The notes: a model not told the origin generated them from the letters alone. Positions 28,301 through 36,761 are shown, counted from the first letter of the stretch. The stretch is 64,000 nucleotides of DNA from Noviherbaspirillum sp. L7-7A (GCF_019052805.1 NZ_JAHQRJ010000001.1:3410001-3474000); one strand, 5' to 3'. Numbers and translations: made by a program.

Positions 28301-29118
28301 ATGCCATCGTGCAGGGCATTGAGGGAATCACGCCGGCCGAGGCTGCTGCAATCGTGTCGTTCCTTACGCTTTCGGGACCCGACATCAGGCGCCTTCCCGG
28401 TAAGGCAATCGACGAGAGTGATGTCCCGTTCTGGGAGCACAGCAAGCGTCTTCATCGTTATGCCATTCGGCCTCTTGTCCCAGTCGGCGAGCAGGTCGTC
28501 TGGGGAGCCGAGCACGCTAGTCGGTCTCAGCTCATATGGCTGTCAGCCGTTCGAGACGGCGTTCTCCCAGCCGACTTCCAGTGGCCAAACGTCCAGGCAG
28601 TTGTCAAGTCCATCAAGAAGTCCATTGAGGATGCGCTCGAGGACCGTGCCGTGGAGATTCTTAAGCGCCACACCCCGCACGTTGAAGGCGTAGATTTCTT
28701 CCGTCGTTTTCGCAAGGAGGGATTTGCGGACGTCGGGGACTACGACGTCCTCGCCTACTGGCCGGCCACGAACACTGTACTTTATGCGGAATGCAAGTAC
28801 AACCAGACGGCGCACTCAATGAAGGACTTGCGGCGGCTGCGAGACCGCATATTCGGCGTGAGCGACGTGGACAAAGGTGGTCAGTACAGCCGAATTCGCG
28901 GCCGTCGAGAGTTCCTGGCCAAGAACCGAGACAGGATGTTTGACCTCTTAAAGTGGCCCAAGCCCGCGCAAGTGCCTCCCAGAGATGTCGAGGTTTATGT
29001 CAGCCGCGAGCTTCACTATTGGATGGTGCACCCCCCGTATGGGGTTCCCACCAAGTTCATCCGAGTGGATGCATTGGATGCCTGGGTAAGCAATGGGATG
29101 AGAACAGAGAAGCACTAG
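25327..29118 (+). CDS. Giant protein with C-terminal PD-(D/E)XK nuclease site
   Basis: Protein of 1263 residues from the ATG at 25327 (MGKKSREKHERRERAE), preceded by AAGGGG; a longer reading from 25291 lacks support. A charged N-terminal helix is followed by more than 1000 residues I do not recognise. The C-terminal 150 residues contain VGDYDVLAYWPA with Asp1140 and LYAECKYNQ with Glu1155-Cys-Lys1157, spaced as a PD-(D/E)XK metal-dependent nuclease site. No helicase or methylase motifs are evident. It is GC-rich compared with the 40-45 kb operon and stands alone between convergent or divergent neighbours. A single-protein defence effector is plausible but inferred. Confidence 0.72.
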   Translation: MGKKSREKHERRERAEASNAATSLLKQMQDFRSRSEQQEEVDLHFQRDVVAVEAVLHKYVRFDAAVAVAVSDLWPPNVASPVKHLFAWAVLLGLQSDSNDAQPIQTHEEFARFLTELYAAWPQFPTLEDFPIEADWDRVRVPLGDSYVPMFYGSCVERLPDFVQAFRITHAGNQAALADMDFAVALHADLIGAVPSPAGAVIPEPDHGHVEVPPKEFWASCCAALQSTGARVAKWRANASAKLVASMGTYKAPLTWASFGNAVLTGGALPFLGVGQGETWVPVSLRSGPAVIIDHWAEVGPPGVTAHTHKGVGRYVAARLRHVTVGPMRLMVSRQEFPALTVSCTTTGGSKVHLFCTCDHQSLQAAGAAASAVYAALRSGGVLNLRMGDGQGLAFGRGEQGGPGADDVQIVIVLTQSGTGFNMLDAPKLPTRVIPLGDLVSIFDDLEDMQELEQFWSFADTHRGALSPFSRALADLFGTFKDTHGVLVEGAINPTMIMLDPHWGSGWRFRSLAKFWASAPPRFPDGSPGWRVNHTAKGVVELCSRHHAAMAYSTQVGSCTVQATVTMEPGLEVEDAKMADMFAQMVIDALHECAGDFQSEALFQRQQLVFACRVAKKGRDNGEQSPAPQENFEKIVLSATGRVGNPARVELRLHATAIQAGLNGARNAAFEARCLQETFFACTASLGITAPQNLASRLAGLAASPARYHLEVVERTIDVPDFADPIVPTPTEYKLARKALAVVMKESGLEPGRYELHEAKVRIDAARERFRLHLEKRLAPLDREMLAMACVEQHDGLLLARRIRETRVHQSRVHQVDYDRLEALSEARKEFESAARNYRYLLEKTVNSTTSGLERITPQLLRELIGLVDWYMVLAGASDVLHNQVDVSGVDIDDQFVPEVFYSETWQEQEEGYAHELARIRLGEGIKNADAVEGAAAELLVSEELQKAFRADVGFELQQLLQALTVFTQPVSHGLGGDLALFYLGEPDRLANAIVQGIEGITPAEAAAIVSFLTLSGPDIRRLPGKAIDESDVPFWEHSKRLHRYAIRPLVPVGEQVVWGAEHASRSQLIWLSAVRDGVLPADFQWPNVQAVVKSIKKSIEDALEDRAVEILKRHTPHVEGVDFFRRFRKEGFADVGDYDVLAYWPATNTVLYAECKYNQTAHSMKDLRRLRDRIFGVSDVDKGGQYSRIRGRREFLAKNRDRMFDLLKWPKPAQVPPRDVEVYVSRELHYWMVHPPYGVPTKFIRVDALDAWVSNGMRTEKH

Positions 29119-29661
29119 GCAAGGTGACTTGAGCACTTGTAGCGTGCCCGCACGCCTGAGGACGAGAATCATAGAAGATATCGGCTCGAGTACGCGGTAA
29201 TCTCAGCGAGAAGTGCCCCCTAACCTGTCGTTCGGCTGGGACACTCAGCGATATTGCCCCACGTAGCGTGGTAGGTGAGCATGTGCCATGTGGGCAATTC
29301 CAGTGAGTGCCGGTCAACTCCAACGTTGAATCGCACTGCAAATTTCCGGTATCGGCCCGGCTGACAGGCCGCTTAGGGTCGAGCTGTGACATAGCAAGAG
29401 GCGCAGAACGGACCAGTGTGCTGTCGGATGCCGGGGTCGAAACCGTGGAGTGGTAGCACAGTCAAAACATCTGAAGCAAAGATATGTAAGGCGGGGGGAG
29501 GACCTGCCGCAGCAGGGAGAAGACCTAGGTCAGAATCTCGACGTACTGACTGATTTATGCACCGGTTATACGTCAATATAGGAAAAGGGTACCAACGCCG
29601 GAACTGGCGTGGGTACCCGACCTCACAAGTTCATATCAGTGGGCTTGTAAGCGCCGATTGG
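29119..29661. other. About 540 bases between convergent genes
   Basis: This separates the giant nuclease gene from the primase-helicase gene, which converges on it. The open frames found have no start signals or recognisable content. Confidence 0.5.
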
Positions 29662-31674
29662 CTAAGCAGCCTCTTGCCGATGCTCTTCGTTACCTGCGGT
29701 TTCGTCGAAGCTTGCGAACGCTTCCTCGATACTAATCTTCGTACGTCCCGAGCGGGGTTTGGCCGATGCAGCCAGATTCAGGGGCGTCTCTCCAGTTCCA
29801 TCAGGGTCATCCGCGTCGGTACGATGCTTGGCCGCCCGGATCGGCTTACCGCAGGACTTGCCAAGCTTGCCGACTCCGAGTTCCGTGAGCCGACGGCCGA
29901 AGACAGCCGCATTGGTCGGATGGAACCCGCCTCTCGCGCAGAACTCGCGGTACGCCGCGTACAGATCGCCCACCGGGGTGCCAGTCTCACATGGCGTTAA
30001 GCACTCTTCGTTGAACAGGGACACCGAATCAGATTCGGTGCGGTATGTTTCTACCGTCGTGACAGATGACGGAGGTGGTACGAATCTGCCCCGCTTAAGC
30101 AGTCGTTGCAGGCCCCTTACAGCGAAGGCGAGTATCCCAGGTAATTCAGCACGGAGCTTCTGCGAGAGATCCGGGTCGCGTTCTTCTGGCCCGAAGGTGC
30201 GGTTGAAGGACAGAATAACGGCCCTTCGCGCGAACCCGCCCGAGGTATCCTTGAGCCGCGGCAGATGATTTGTCGCCGCGACCAGTTTTACCGTCGGCAC
30301 GAATGAGTAAGAGTCTTTGTACTTTGGCTCTGTCTCCACTGCCTCACCTGAGGTGATTGACTTCAGGTAGCCGTCCGCCAGGGTTGCCTCGGCACTCATC
30401 TCTGTTGAGATGTTGAGCATCTTACCTTCCAGCGTCGCCCGGACTGCTGGACGGTTGAGGCGTTCTAAGTGCGCATACGACGTGTTCCTTTGGCCAACCA
30501 AGTCCGCCATCATGCCAAGCGCGACGCTTTTCCCATTTGCACCCGACCCGGTACACCAAAGGAACGTTTCGAACTTATTGCTGGGGTAAAGTAGATATCC
30601 CAGGAACTCCTGGAAGAACTCCACCCGCTCCTGGTAGTCCGGTTCCTGGCCCCAGGCTTCGTAAAAAAATTGCATGGTGCGAGGAGCCTCAGCAGCAGGG
30701 CTCCATTCGATGTTGAGGCCAGACAGGATGCGCGGGAACATTGCGTGCTTGTGCAGCACCCCTGTGACCGGGTCCAGCGTCCCGTTCAGCAGACAAATCC
30801 ATCGTGACGTGCTTTTCACGGCACTGCCGCCTTCATCGGGGTCTTGGCTTTCGTGTTCAGCCGCTAGCAGTTTCGCTGTTTCTGCGACCTCGTTGGCACC
30901 GGTTGCGGACAGCTCAGGAAATTTCATTAAGACACGCTTCTTTACATCGATCTTCAGATCAATGATGCGCCAGTATCCGTTCTGGTACAGCCAGAAGTTC
31001 TCATGATAGAACCATATGGGACCAGAAAACAGGTCTTGCAGAGCTTGCTCGGCCATCTGCCGATAGGTTAGCCGCTCTCCATCTGAGCCTTTCTTGCGAC
31101 CCGCCCTGCGGGGTGCAAAATCCAAGGCGAGAAGCGCGTCAACATCCATGGGCGCTGTCCCTTCTAGCGTGACCACGAAGCTATCAGCTTCGCGGCTCTT
31201 CGGACAGCTCGGCGCGTAATACACGCGCCCGACGTCACGCGCGTTACTGTCCGCTTCTGTATTCAACACATGGCACATCCCCCCCCACAACTTAGGCCAC
31301 TCATGGGGCTGAATTGGCCGGGACGGAAAGACGATCACACGAAAGCACTCTTTATCCCGTGTATTGCTGAAGGAGGACACAATAATGCAGGGCCATCCCA
31401 AGTCAGTACATTTCTGTACTACAGCATCCTTGTTGCCGCCGTCGACGTCGAGCACAGCAAGCGTCAGCTCGAGCACAGCACTGCTGCAACGCAGGGAGCC
31501 GGGTTTATACCGTACCGGGGAAAATGCGAGCCCATCTTTCTCTTCGCGGATATCATGAGTTTGGAAAAATTCGAGGAATTCTGGTACAGGCACCGATTGC
31601 GGCTGCGGTTGATTGTCTTTAACGTGGTCAAAGAAGCAGAAGTCGATCGTGTCGTTGTTCAGAGCGGTAATCAT
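29662..31674 (-). CDS. PrimPol-D5/SF3 helicase replication protein
   Basis: Replication protein of 670 residues of phage/plasmid P4-D5 type. Residues 1-190 form an archaeo-eukaryotic-primase-like domain: LAVLDVDGG carries the DxD metal pair (76, 78), and VFPSRPIQPHEW and DVGRVYYAPSCP carry later conserved residues. A D5_N linker leads to an SF3 helicase: Walker A GSGANGKS near 376-383, the LNISTEMSA region and motif C VKLVAATNHLPRL with GGFARRAVILSF. It would prime and unwind the excised element. The start is preceded by AGGCC only. A paralogue of its primase domain lies just upstream. Confidence 0.9.
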   Translation of the reverse strand: MITALNNDTIDFCFFDHVKDNQPQPQSVPVPEFLEFFQTHDIREEKDGLAFSPVRYKPGSLRCSSAVLELTLAVLDVDGGNKDAVVQKCTDLGWPCIIVSSFSNTRDKECFRVIVFPSRPIQPHEWPKLWGGMCHVLNTEADSNARDVGRVYYAPSCPKSREADSFVVTLEGTAPMDVDALLALDFAPRRAGRKKGSDGERLTYRQMAEQALQDLFSGPIWFYHENFWLYQNGYWRIIDLKIDVKKRVLMKFPELSATGANEVAETAKLLAAEHESQDPDEGGSAVKSTSRWICLLNGTLDPVTGVLHKHAMFPRILSGLNIEWSPAAEAPRTMQFFYEAWGQEPDYQERVEFFQEFLGYLLYPSNKFETFLWCTGSGANGKSVALGMMADLVGQRNTSYAHLERLNRPAVRATLEGKMLNISTEMSAEATLADGYLKSITSGEAVETEPKYKDSYSFVPTVKLVAATNHLPRLKDTSGGFARRAVILSFNRTFGPEERDPDLSQKLRAELPGILAFAVRGLQRLLKRGRFVPPPSSVTTVETYRTESDSVSLFNEECLTPCETGTPVGDLYAAYREFCARGGFHPTNAAVFGRRLTELGVGKLGKSCGKPIRAAKHRTDADDPDGTGETPLNLAASAKPRSGRTKISIEEAFASFDETAGNEEHRQEAA

Positions 31675-31795
31675 CTTTTGGCCTTAATTAGTTAGATAAA
31701 GGCCAACGCACTTATGTGTGATCTGGTGACAGTCATTGAGATCGTATTAGCAGATCGCAATGAGCCGCGCCTTTTGCCTGATCAAAAGGGGCCAT

Positions 31796-32105
31796 GATCC
31801 ATCATCGGGAAGCGCCTTTCGGCGTTGGCATTGTGGTCCATGCAGGCATGGACCACAGGCGCATCTCGAGGTCATTTGGCCTGTGTGTGACATTGCGCGT
31901 AAATAACCAAAAGCACGCGTGTCGGCCGATAGGTATGTAAGTTGTGCGCCAGTTGCTTGGCGAGATGACGGACGCGCTAACGTGTCGGCCTGTCTATGTA
32001 TGTGCAGTTTCTTGGGTTGGCTCGTTCTAGCGACAAGCTACTGTGAACGCCCTTCCGTGGTATTTCTGAAAAGAATCGTATCTGAGGGGAAAAGCATTTT
32101 CAATA
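31796..32105. repeat. Upstream block, copy A of a diverged duplication
   Basis: This shares ordered blocks with 33230-33580: GTCGGCC near the start of each, a TCGGCCTGTC stretch, TTCTAGCGACA, GTGAACG and TTCCGTGGT, and an end with GTATCTGA/GTATCTAA. Copy B contains an extra segment of about 80 bases after GTGAACAAG. Each copy lies upstream of a primase-domain gene, so gene plus upstream region were duplicated together. It also contains a local inverted repeat around GTCCATGCAGGCATGGAC. Confidence 0.75.
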
Positions 32106-32322
32106 GGTTATGACATCTAAATAAAAAAATAAGCGGCAAGCTTTATCGAAAATTGTCCTGGCATTGTATGACACGAGTAAGGGAGCTAACCTCAGTGATC
32201 ATCAGCTACACCTGCCGCCAAATCAATGGAAACGGTTCTCGACTTGAAGTGCCAGCTTTCGACCCAGACCACCTGACGCAGTATGGCTTACTCCTCCCCA
32301 TTTCCAAATTAAAGAAAGTAAC

Positions 32323-32377
32323 CCTCCCTCCCTCCCCATATTACGCGCGGCAAACGTGATATGGGGAGGGAGGGAGG
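32323..32377. repeat. CCCT-tract inverted repeat, copy 2 (perfect)
   Basis: A perfect 19-bp inverted repeat: left arm 32323-32341 of CCTCCCTCCCTCCCCATAT type, right arm 32359-32377, loop 17 bases. The purine arm holds three runs of three or more G plus a final GG, so it could also form a G-quadruplex-like structure. It lies just beyond the stop codon of the stand-alone primase-domain gene (minus strand), where it might act as a terminator without a T tract. Confidence 0.85.
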
Positions 32378-32396
32378 TGCCTTCCAAAGCGAAGCC

Positions 32397-32987
32397 TTAC
32401 TTCGTACGGGATGTAATCGGTTGAGGGTGCAGCGCTAGCAGGGCGTCGACATCCGCAGGGGTCGTGCCGTCGCTGATATAAACGAACTTCTCAGCACTCC
32501 CACTTTCGGGACAGCTGGGCAGGAAAAATACTCGGCCCAGATCCTCGGTCATCACATCGGCCTGGGCGCCTAGCGGGTGGTAGAGTGCAGACCAGACTGC
32601 CGGCCATTCATGTGGGTGGATAGGGCGCGACGGCTGAATCACAACGCGGAAGCATTCTCTGCTCGCCGTGTGGCTCCACGTTGTATGGATGACGTATGCC
32701 CAGCCTTGAGCATCGCAATATTTCTTGACCACATTGATGTTGCCGTTATCAATGTCAACGGCAATCAGATTCAGCCTTAGCACGTTACTGCTGCCGCGTC
32801 GTTTGCCGTCCGCATACTCGGCAGGAGAGAAGGCCTTCCCGTTCTTATTCCCGCGTAGCTCATGCGTACTTAATGTTTCACAGATAGCTGCCCAAGTTGC
32901 TGTCACGTGCTGCGGCTTATTATCGATAACACTGTTGAAGACGCTGTAGGCAAAGGTTTTTGCGACGTTGACGGTAAGTGCGTTCAT
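32397..32987 (-). CDS. Stand-alone primase-domain protein, paralogue of the PrimPol-helicase N-terminus
   Basis: Protein of 196 residues that aligns along its whole length with residues 1-190 of the 670-residue replication protein: LIAVDIDNGN keeps the DxD pair (78, 80), RECFRVVIQPSRPIHPHEWP and DLGRVFFLPSCP match closely, and TTPADVDALLAL matches the last part. It has no helicase part. It ends naturally rather than by frameshift. Retention of the metal residues suggests selection, either as a separate primase or as a regulator. GGGA precedes the ATG. It is on the same strand as the full-length gene, about 720 bases upstream. Confidence 0.85.
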   Translation of the reverse strand: MNALTVNVAKTFAYSVFNSVIDNKPQHVTATWAAICETLSTHELRGNKNGKAFSPAEYADGKRRGSSNVLRLNLIAVDIDNGNINVVKKYCDAQGWAYVIHTTWSHTASRECFRVVIQPSRPIHPHEWPAVWSALYHPLGAQADVMTEDLGRVFFLPSCPESGSAEKFVYISDGTTPADVDALLALHPQPITSRTK

Positions 32988-33778
32988 TTTATGATTCCCA
33001 AGACAAGTTAACGCCGACGCTAGCGTTGATTCTGAAGGTGGGCACCACAGTGCCTACACTGTCAGATCCAGTCAGCCCATCCAGCTATGGAAAGACATGA
33101 CGTAATCTTTATCGAGAAGCATTGCCTGCGTCGGCTTAATTAGCCCGCTTGAAAGAGGGCCACCGTGTGCACGCTTTCCCTTACCGCTGCAAGCATCTGG
33201 TTCGATACACGCGACGATGGAGGTCCAGGTTGACAGAATGCTTCTCGGGTCACTTTGGCCATTGACGTTGCGTGCGAGTGACCAGGAGCGCGCATGTCGG
33301 CCGGTAGATCTGATAATTTGCCTGAGTTGCCGGCGAAAGGGACGATCGCTTGATAGCGTATCGGCCTGTCCATGTATTTGAAGCCTTTGGGTTTGCTTGT
33401 TCTAGCGACAGGCTACGTGAACAAGACCCGGGGAGTTGTCGACCGCGCAGTGGGCGGCGTTCTGTCTTAGGTTTGCATTGCTGCTGGACATACCGTTCTG
33501 CGACAGGCAGCAATGTGAACGGCTTTCCGTGGTGCTACTGATTCAAAGTGTATCTAATGGGAAATCCGTTTTCAAGAGCCTTTGCTAATAATTTGCAAAA
33601 TTCATTTGTTGTGGTGACTGAAAAAAATGGCGCACCAGGCCAATACTCCTGGCGTGCCATGATCAATGAAAACCGCGTCACGATCGCTGTAATCTCTTCG
33701 ATCAACCCAACTGCCAGCTACAGGCAGCTTAAGCATTAAGAGCAGTCGCATAGACTAGATAAGCGCTGGCCGTTTGCT
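32988..33778. other. About 790 bases containing upstream block copy B
   Basis: It contains the duplicated block (33230-33580) and, at about 33629-33660, a hairpin with GGCGCACCAGG and CCTGGCGTGCC arms beyond the integrase stop codon, a possible terminator. A 63-codon open frame at 33548 has no ribosome site and is not called. Confidence 0.5.
33230..33580. repeat. Upstream block, copy B of a diverged duplication
   Basis: Partner of 31796-32105, lying at a similar distance upstream of the stand-alone primase-domain gene. It matches copy A in order with moderate divergence and carries an insertion of roughly 80 bases that itself contains GCAGCAATG-type short repeats. Confidence 0.72.
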
Positions 33779-35005
33779 TTACGACCCCGACCGGTTGTCG
33801 GACAACATTGTCGCCGCATCCATCGAAGCCTTCCGCATAGCCGGACCATTAGCGATATGTGCATACGCTTGAGTGGTTGTCTGACTATGATGTCCTAGCA
33901 TGGACGCGATGGTGTATAGGCTCAGGCCAGCCCTCGCGGCGGCGGATGCAAAGCTGTGTCGAAGGTCGTGAATTCGAGCATGTTTCACCTTTGCCCCAGC
34001 AAGCGCCCGCACCCACGCCTTCCGGATGTTATTCATGGGCTTCTTAGGATCCTTTCCGGGAAAAACCCACGGACAGTCCTTCACCCGCTTGATGGCCTTC
34101 AGCGTATCGATCGCTATCTCGTTTAACGACACGTACCGTGACTTGCCGGCCTTCGTGTGGGGCAGAAACAGCTGCTTCTCCACGAGGTCAACATGCTCCC
34201 AGCGCAGTGTCAGCACTTCCATGTGCCTCAGCCCCGAGTACATCAGCAGCGTCAGCGCAGCAGCCGCAAGCCGGTTCGGTTCGTCCTTGAGGGCCATCTG
34301 CAGCCTTATGATTTCTTCAGGCTTGAGAGCCCGCCCGACATTGCTCGACTCACGCAGCTTCTTCAACCCGTTACACGGGTTCTTCTCGAGACCCCTGTCC
34401 CAGTCGACTGCTAGGTTAAGCATACGAGAGAGCAAGGATAAGTGCCTGTTGCGGGTGGCGGGCGAGTGGCTCTTCGCGATCTTTGTTAGGTACATCTCCA
34501 GGTCGTACCGTGTAATGTCGCACAGCCGCTTGTCGCCGAGCACGGGCAGGATGTGAAGGCGAAGCTTGCTTTCGTCCATATTGGCCGATCGCTTGTTCTC
34601 CTTGGCGAAGGGCAGATATTCGCCTCCCGCAAACTCGCGGAGCGTCGGCATCGCTTTGAGCACGTCGCTTGCCGCCTGTGGGTCGACATTCCTTTCCAGC
34701 ATCGCACGGTACTCGATGTATTGATTCCTTGCTTCCTCCACGGTTACGAAGGGGAACTCCCCGATGCGGATGGCGCGCTTACGGCCATTGTAGGTATAGC
34801 GCATGAACCACGTGCGCAGGCGGCCCCCCTTTGAGACCATAAATTTCACGCTGGTGACTGTGTCGGTGTACTCGGTCTGTTTTGAGGCCGAATCAATGGA
34901 AGGCCCCGCCAGTTGCTTGCAGATTGCGTTCGTGAATTTCACCTTTTTGCTGCTTTTGCCGGTGTTGGTATCGCTGTTGGTTGTGATGCTGATGTTCTTT
35001 GCCAT
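33779..35005 (-). CDS. Tyrosine recombinase (integrase)
   Basis: Integrase of 408 residues. The start at 35005 (MAKNISITTNS) has AGGAG 7 bases upstream. An arm-type N-terminal DUF4102-like domain with GRKRAIRIGEFPFVTVEEAR is followed by a core-binding helical domain and the catalytic domain: Arg in YSGLRHMEVL, HDLRHSFASAA with His-x-x-Arg, GHHSQTTTQAYAHI with the last His and nucleophilic Tyr. All catalytic residues are present, so it should be active. This class commonly targets tRNA genes. It is unusual that it lies about 15-22 kb from both attachment copies instead of beside one. Confidence 0.93.
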   Translation of the reverse strand: MAKNISITTNSDTNTGKSSKKVKFTNAICKQLAGPSIDSASKQTEYTDTVTSVKFMVSKGGRLRTWFMRYTYNGRKRAIRIGEFPFVTVEEARNQYIEYRAMLERNVDPQAASDVLKAMPTLREFAGGEYLPFAKENKRSANMDESKLRLHILPVLGDKRLCDITRYDLEMYLTKIAKSHSPATRNRHLSLLSRMLNLAVDWDRGLEKNPCNGLKKLRESSNVGRALKPEEIIRLQMALKDEPNRLAAAALTLLMYSGLRHMEVLTLRWEHVDLVEKQLFLPHTKAGKSRYVSLNEIAIDTLKAIKRVKDCPWVFPGKDPKKPMNNIRKAWVRALAGAKVKHARIHDLRHSFASAAARAGLSLYTIASMLGHHSQTTTQAYAHIANGPAMRKASMDAATMLSDNRSGS

Positions 35006-35103
35006 GTTCAACTCCTAATGGGCAGCGTTGCCGCCATGTCGTTTAAGGGTCATGACTTCAGCGGGAAGCGCAAACGCCATCGCCCCTGAAGCGTTCGGCA
35101 CGC

Positions 35104-35121
35104 CCTTTCCAAGGAAAGGGA
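35104..35121 (+). terminator. Hairpin with T tail upstream of the integrase
   Basis: A perfect 8-bp stem CCCTTTCC/GGAAAGGG with a 2-base loop is followed by ATTTTTC on the plus strand. The minimal loop makes it a cruciform-like palindrome. No plus-strand gene ends here, so its purpose is unclear. Confidence 0.5.
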
Positions 35122-35752
35122 TTTTTCATGTCTGCGGAGGGTTATTACGTACGGCCTCTGGTCAGGGCGTAGCAGCCGCTTGCTCGTTCGATAACGCCAT
35201 AGGAAAGCATCCTGTGCCAACGGGGCTTTGTGCGCTACTGAACGGTGCGATTGAACGTGTCGCGAAGTCAGCAGGAACTGCCATAACGGAATGGGAAACC
35301 CAGGCCGTGTTAGGCAGCACTCTTGCTGCGGGAGAGCGTTTGAAAAGCTCTGTGCGATGGATCAGCTAAAAATACGCTGTCGAATGTTATAAAGCCTGGT
35401 GAAGTGGCTAGGTTCGTTCGTGCAAGATTCACTCGCTCGAACTCGCGGTCATGGGCACGATGTTTCTGCCCTTTATCGACAGAACGCTGATCGTGTGCGT
35501 CACGCGTAACCGAAATATATTACGTGGTAGAAAGTGTTGTCAACAAGATTTGTTTGTCCTTCCGAAAATTTTTCTTGGGAGTGGTTTCACTAGACCCTGT
35601 GTCTGGAGGGCGAGGGGAGGCAAGGCTTCTGCATAGGCCGTGCACTCGCAAACTTGTCTGGGTTTCTGCGGTTGATATCGGGGGCAAGCTGCGGCGGCTT
35701 CCGGTCCATTTCCGGTCAACCCGCACCGTACCTGTTCTCAGCCTTATAAGAA

Positions 35753-35862
35753 GTTGCCTCCCTCCCTCCCTAAAGCACGGGCGGCTGGCAGTTCATCCTG
35801 ACTGCCGCGAACTGCTTCGTGATGCAGGGACCGGCCGTGATGCAGGGAGGGAGGGAGGCAAC
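35753..35862. repeat. CCCT-tract inverted repeat, copy 3 (perfect)
   Basis: A perfect 19-bp inverted repeat: GTTGCCTCCCTCCCTCCCT at 35753-35771 and its complement at 35844-35862, loop 72 bases. The loop contains a GATGCAGGGA direct repeat. It has the same pyrimidine core as the repeats at 22321 and 32323 but different flanking bases. Confidence 0.85.
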
Positions 35863-36084
35863 CCCCATAAAGTTATGGAAGCACCGGAGCGATGATTTGA
35901 GGTCCGTCGTTGCAGATTCGTACGGAGAAACCGTAAGACCAGTGGGCTTCTTTCCTTATTGATTTCCCTTGCGCGACCTAGTGAAGTCACCTGCGCTACT
36001 GCAGCACGAAGAAAGATGCAGCACCTGCGGTTTCACTCTGCACATGCTGGAACATCCGGCAGGGTGCAGGGTGGTGCACGCGCC

Positions 36085-36393
36085 TTAGTATTCACATGGC
36101 AAAAGTAGGGTGGTAATAGACCTATCCCATTCGGTAATAATCCATACGCGATGATCTCCATGAACAAAGTAGCTGGATAGAATACGGCTGCCTTGACGGA
36201 TTGCCTCGTTGTTTGAGGCAGCATCTTCAGGGCCGATGCTGCCCCAATCGCCTTGGACATGTCGGGTGAGAAGAGATATTGGAGATACCTGATGCTGCTC
36301 CAAAAGGCGCAGCGCACCAGGGGTCGCAACGATCTGGCCAAGTGGGAAAAGTACCGTGGACTGATCTGGCAGAACAAGAGCAGCAGAGTGCAT
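36085..36393 (-). CDS. Conserved mobile-element protein, 102 residues
   Basis: Small protein preceded by AAAGGA. The order QIVATPGALRLLEQH, SLLTRHVQGDWG, then a SRILSSY segment and RVWIITEWDRSITTLLLPCEY is characteristic of a family found on plasmids and integrative elements, often mislabelled type I restriction subunit M. It has no methylase or restriction motif. Function unknown. Its presence supports an integrative-element origin for this part of the island. Confidence 0.82.
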   Translation of the reverse strand: MHSAALVLPDQSTVLFPLGQIVATPGALRLLEQHQVSPISLLTRHVQGDWGSIGPEDAASNNEAIRQGSRILSSYFVHGDHRVWIITEWDRSITTLLLPCEY

Positions 36394-36761
36394 GTGGATC
36401 CTTTTGAGAATGTATAGGCAAGCGATTGCCGTACGAGTAGGTTATGTAGACAGGAAATAGGAAAGCGCTGGTAGAGCGTCGCCGCTTCGCGTGACCCAAA
36501 GCAGGGCCCGGCAATGTGTCGCCGTTATTGCAAACGACCGCCAAAAAGGGAGTCGATAATCGGCGCCTAATAGCTGCGACCGGGTCGTACCTGAGATGCT
36601 GCTCAGGACACGTCGTGAGCCTGGTCTATGGGGGTCTTACTGGGTGTAGCTTCTGATGAGGGTGATGCGGACCTCAGGGACTTGTTGCTGAGAAGGGCAT
36701 TGCAGATGGTGGGAGGGAAGCGAGGAGGGATAGGAGGGAAGCAGCGATGATCCAGGTCAGG
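36394..36761. other. About 370 bases, G-rich patch near 36706-36755
   Basis: No gene is supported. A purine-rich patch at about 36706-36755 has several GGGAGG and GGAGGGA runs, resembling one arm of the CCCT-tract repeats but without a complementary arm. Confidence 0.45.

Larger units (their letters stand above)
31675..32396. other. Noncoding region between primase gene and its paralogue
   Basis: It holds copy A of the duplicated upstream block (31796-32105), a transition region, and the perfect inverted repeat at 32323-32377. Short open frames here are not supported. It is a candidate for the element's replication origin because it abuts the primase gene. Confidence 0.5.
35006..36084. other. 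About 1.1 kb without a supported gene
   Basis: This is the upstream region of the integrase. It includes a hairpin at 35104-35121 and the perfect CCCT-tract repeat at 35753-35862. A 113-codon open frame at 35028 reads divergently from the integrase but shows no ribosome site or recognised motif. Confidence 0.5.

Noticed and set aside
35028-35369. 113-codon frame divergent from the integrase
   Set aside because: No ribosome site, overlaps a palindrome, and no recognisable motif. Could be revisited if conserved.
22321-35862. CRISPR array formed by the CCCT repeats
   Set aside because: The tracts are simple-sequence inverted repeats at distant sites, without regularly spaced direct repeats, and no cas genes are present.
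36085-36393. Type I restriction methylase subunit
   Set aside because: Members of this short family are often so labelled, but there are only 102 residues and no methylase motif.
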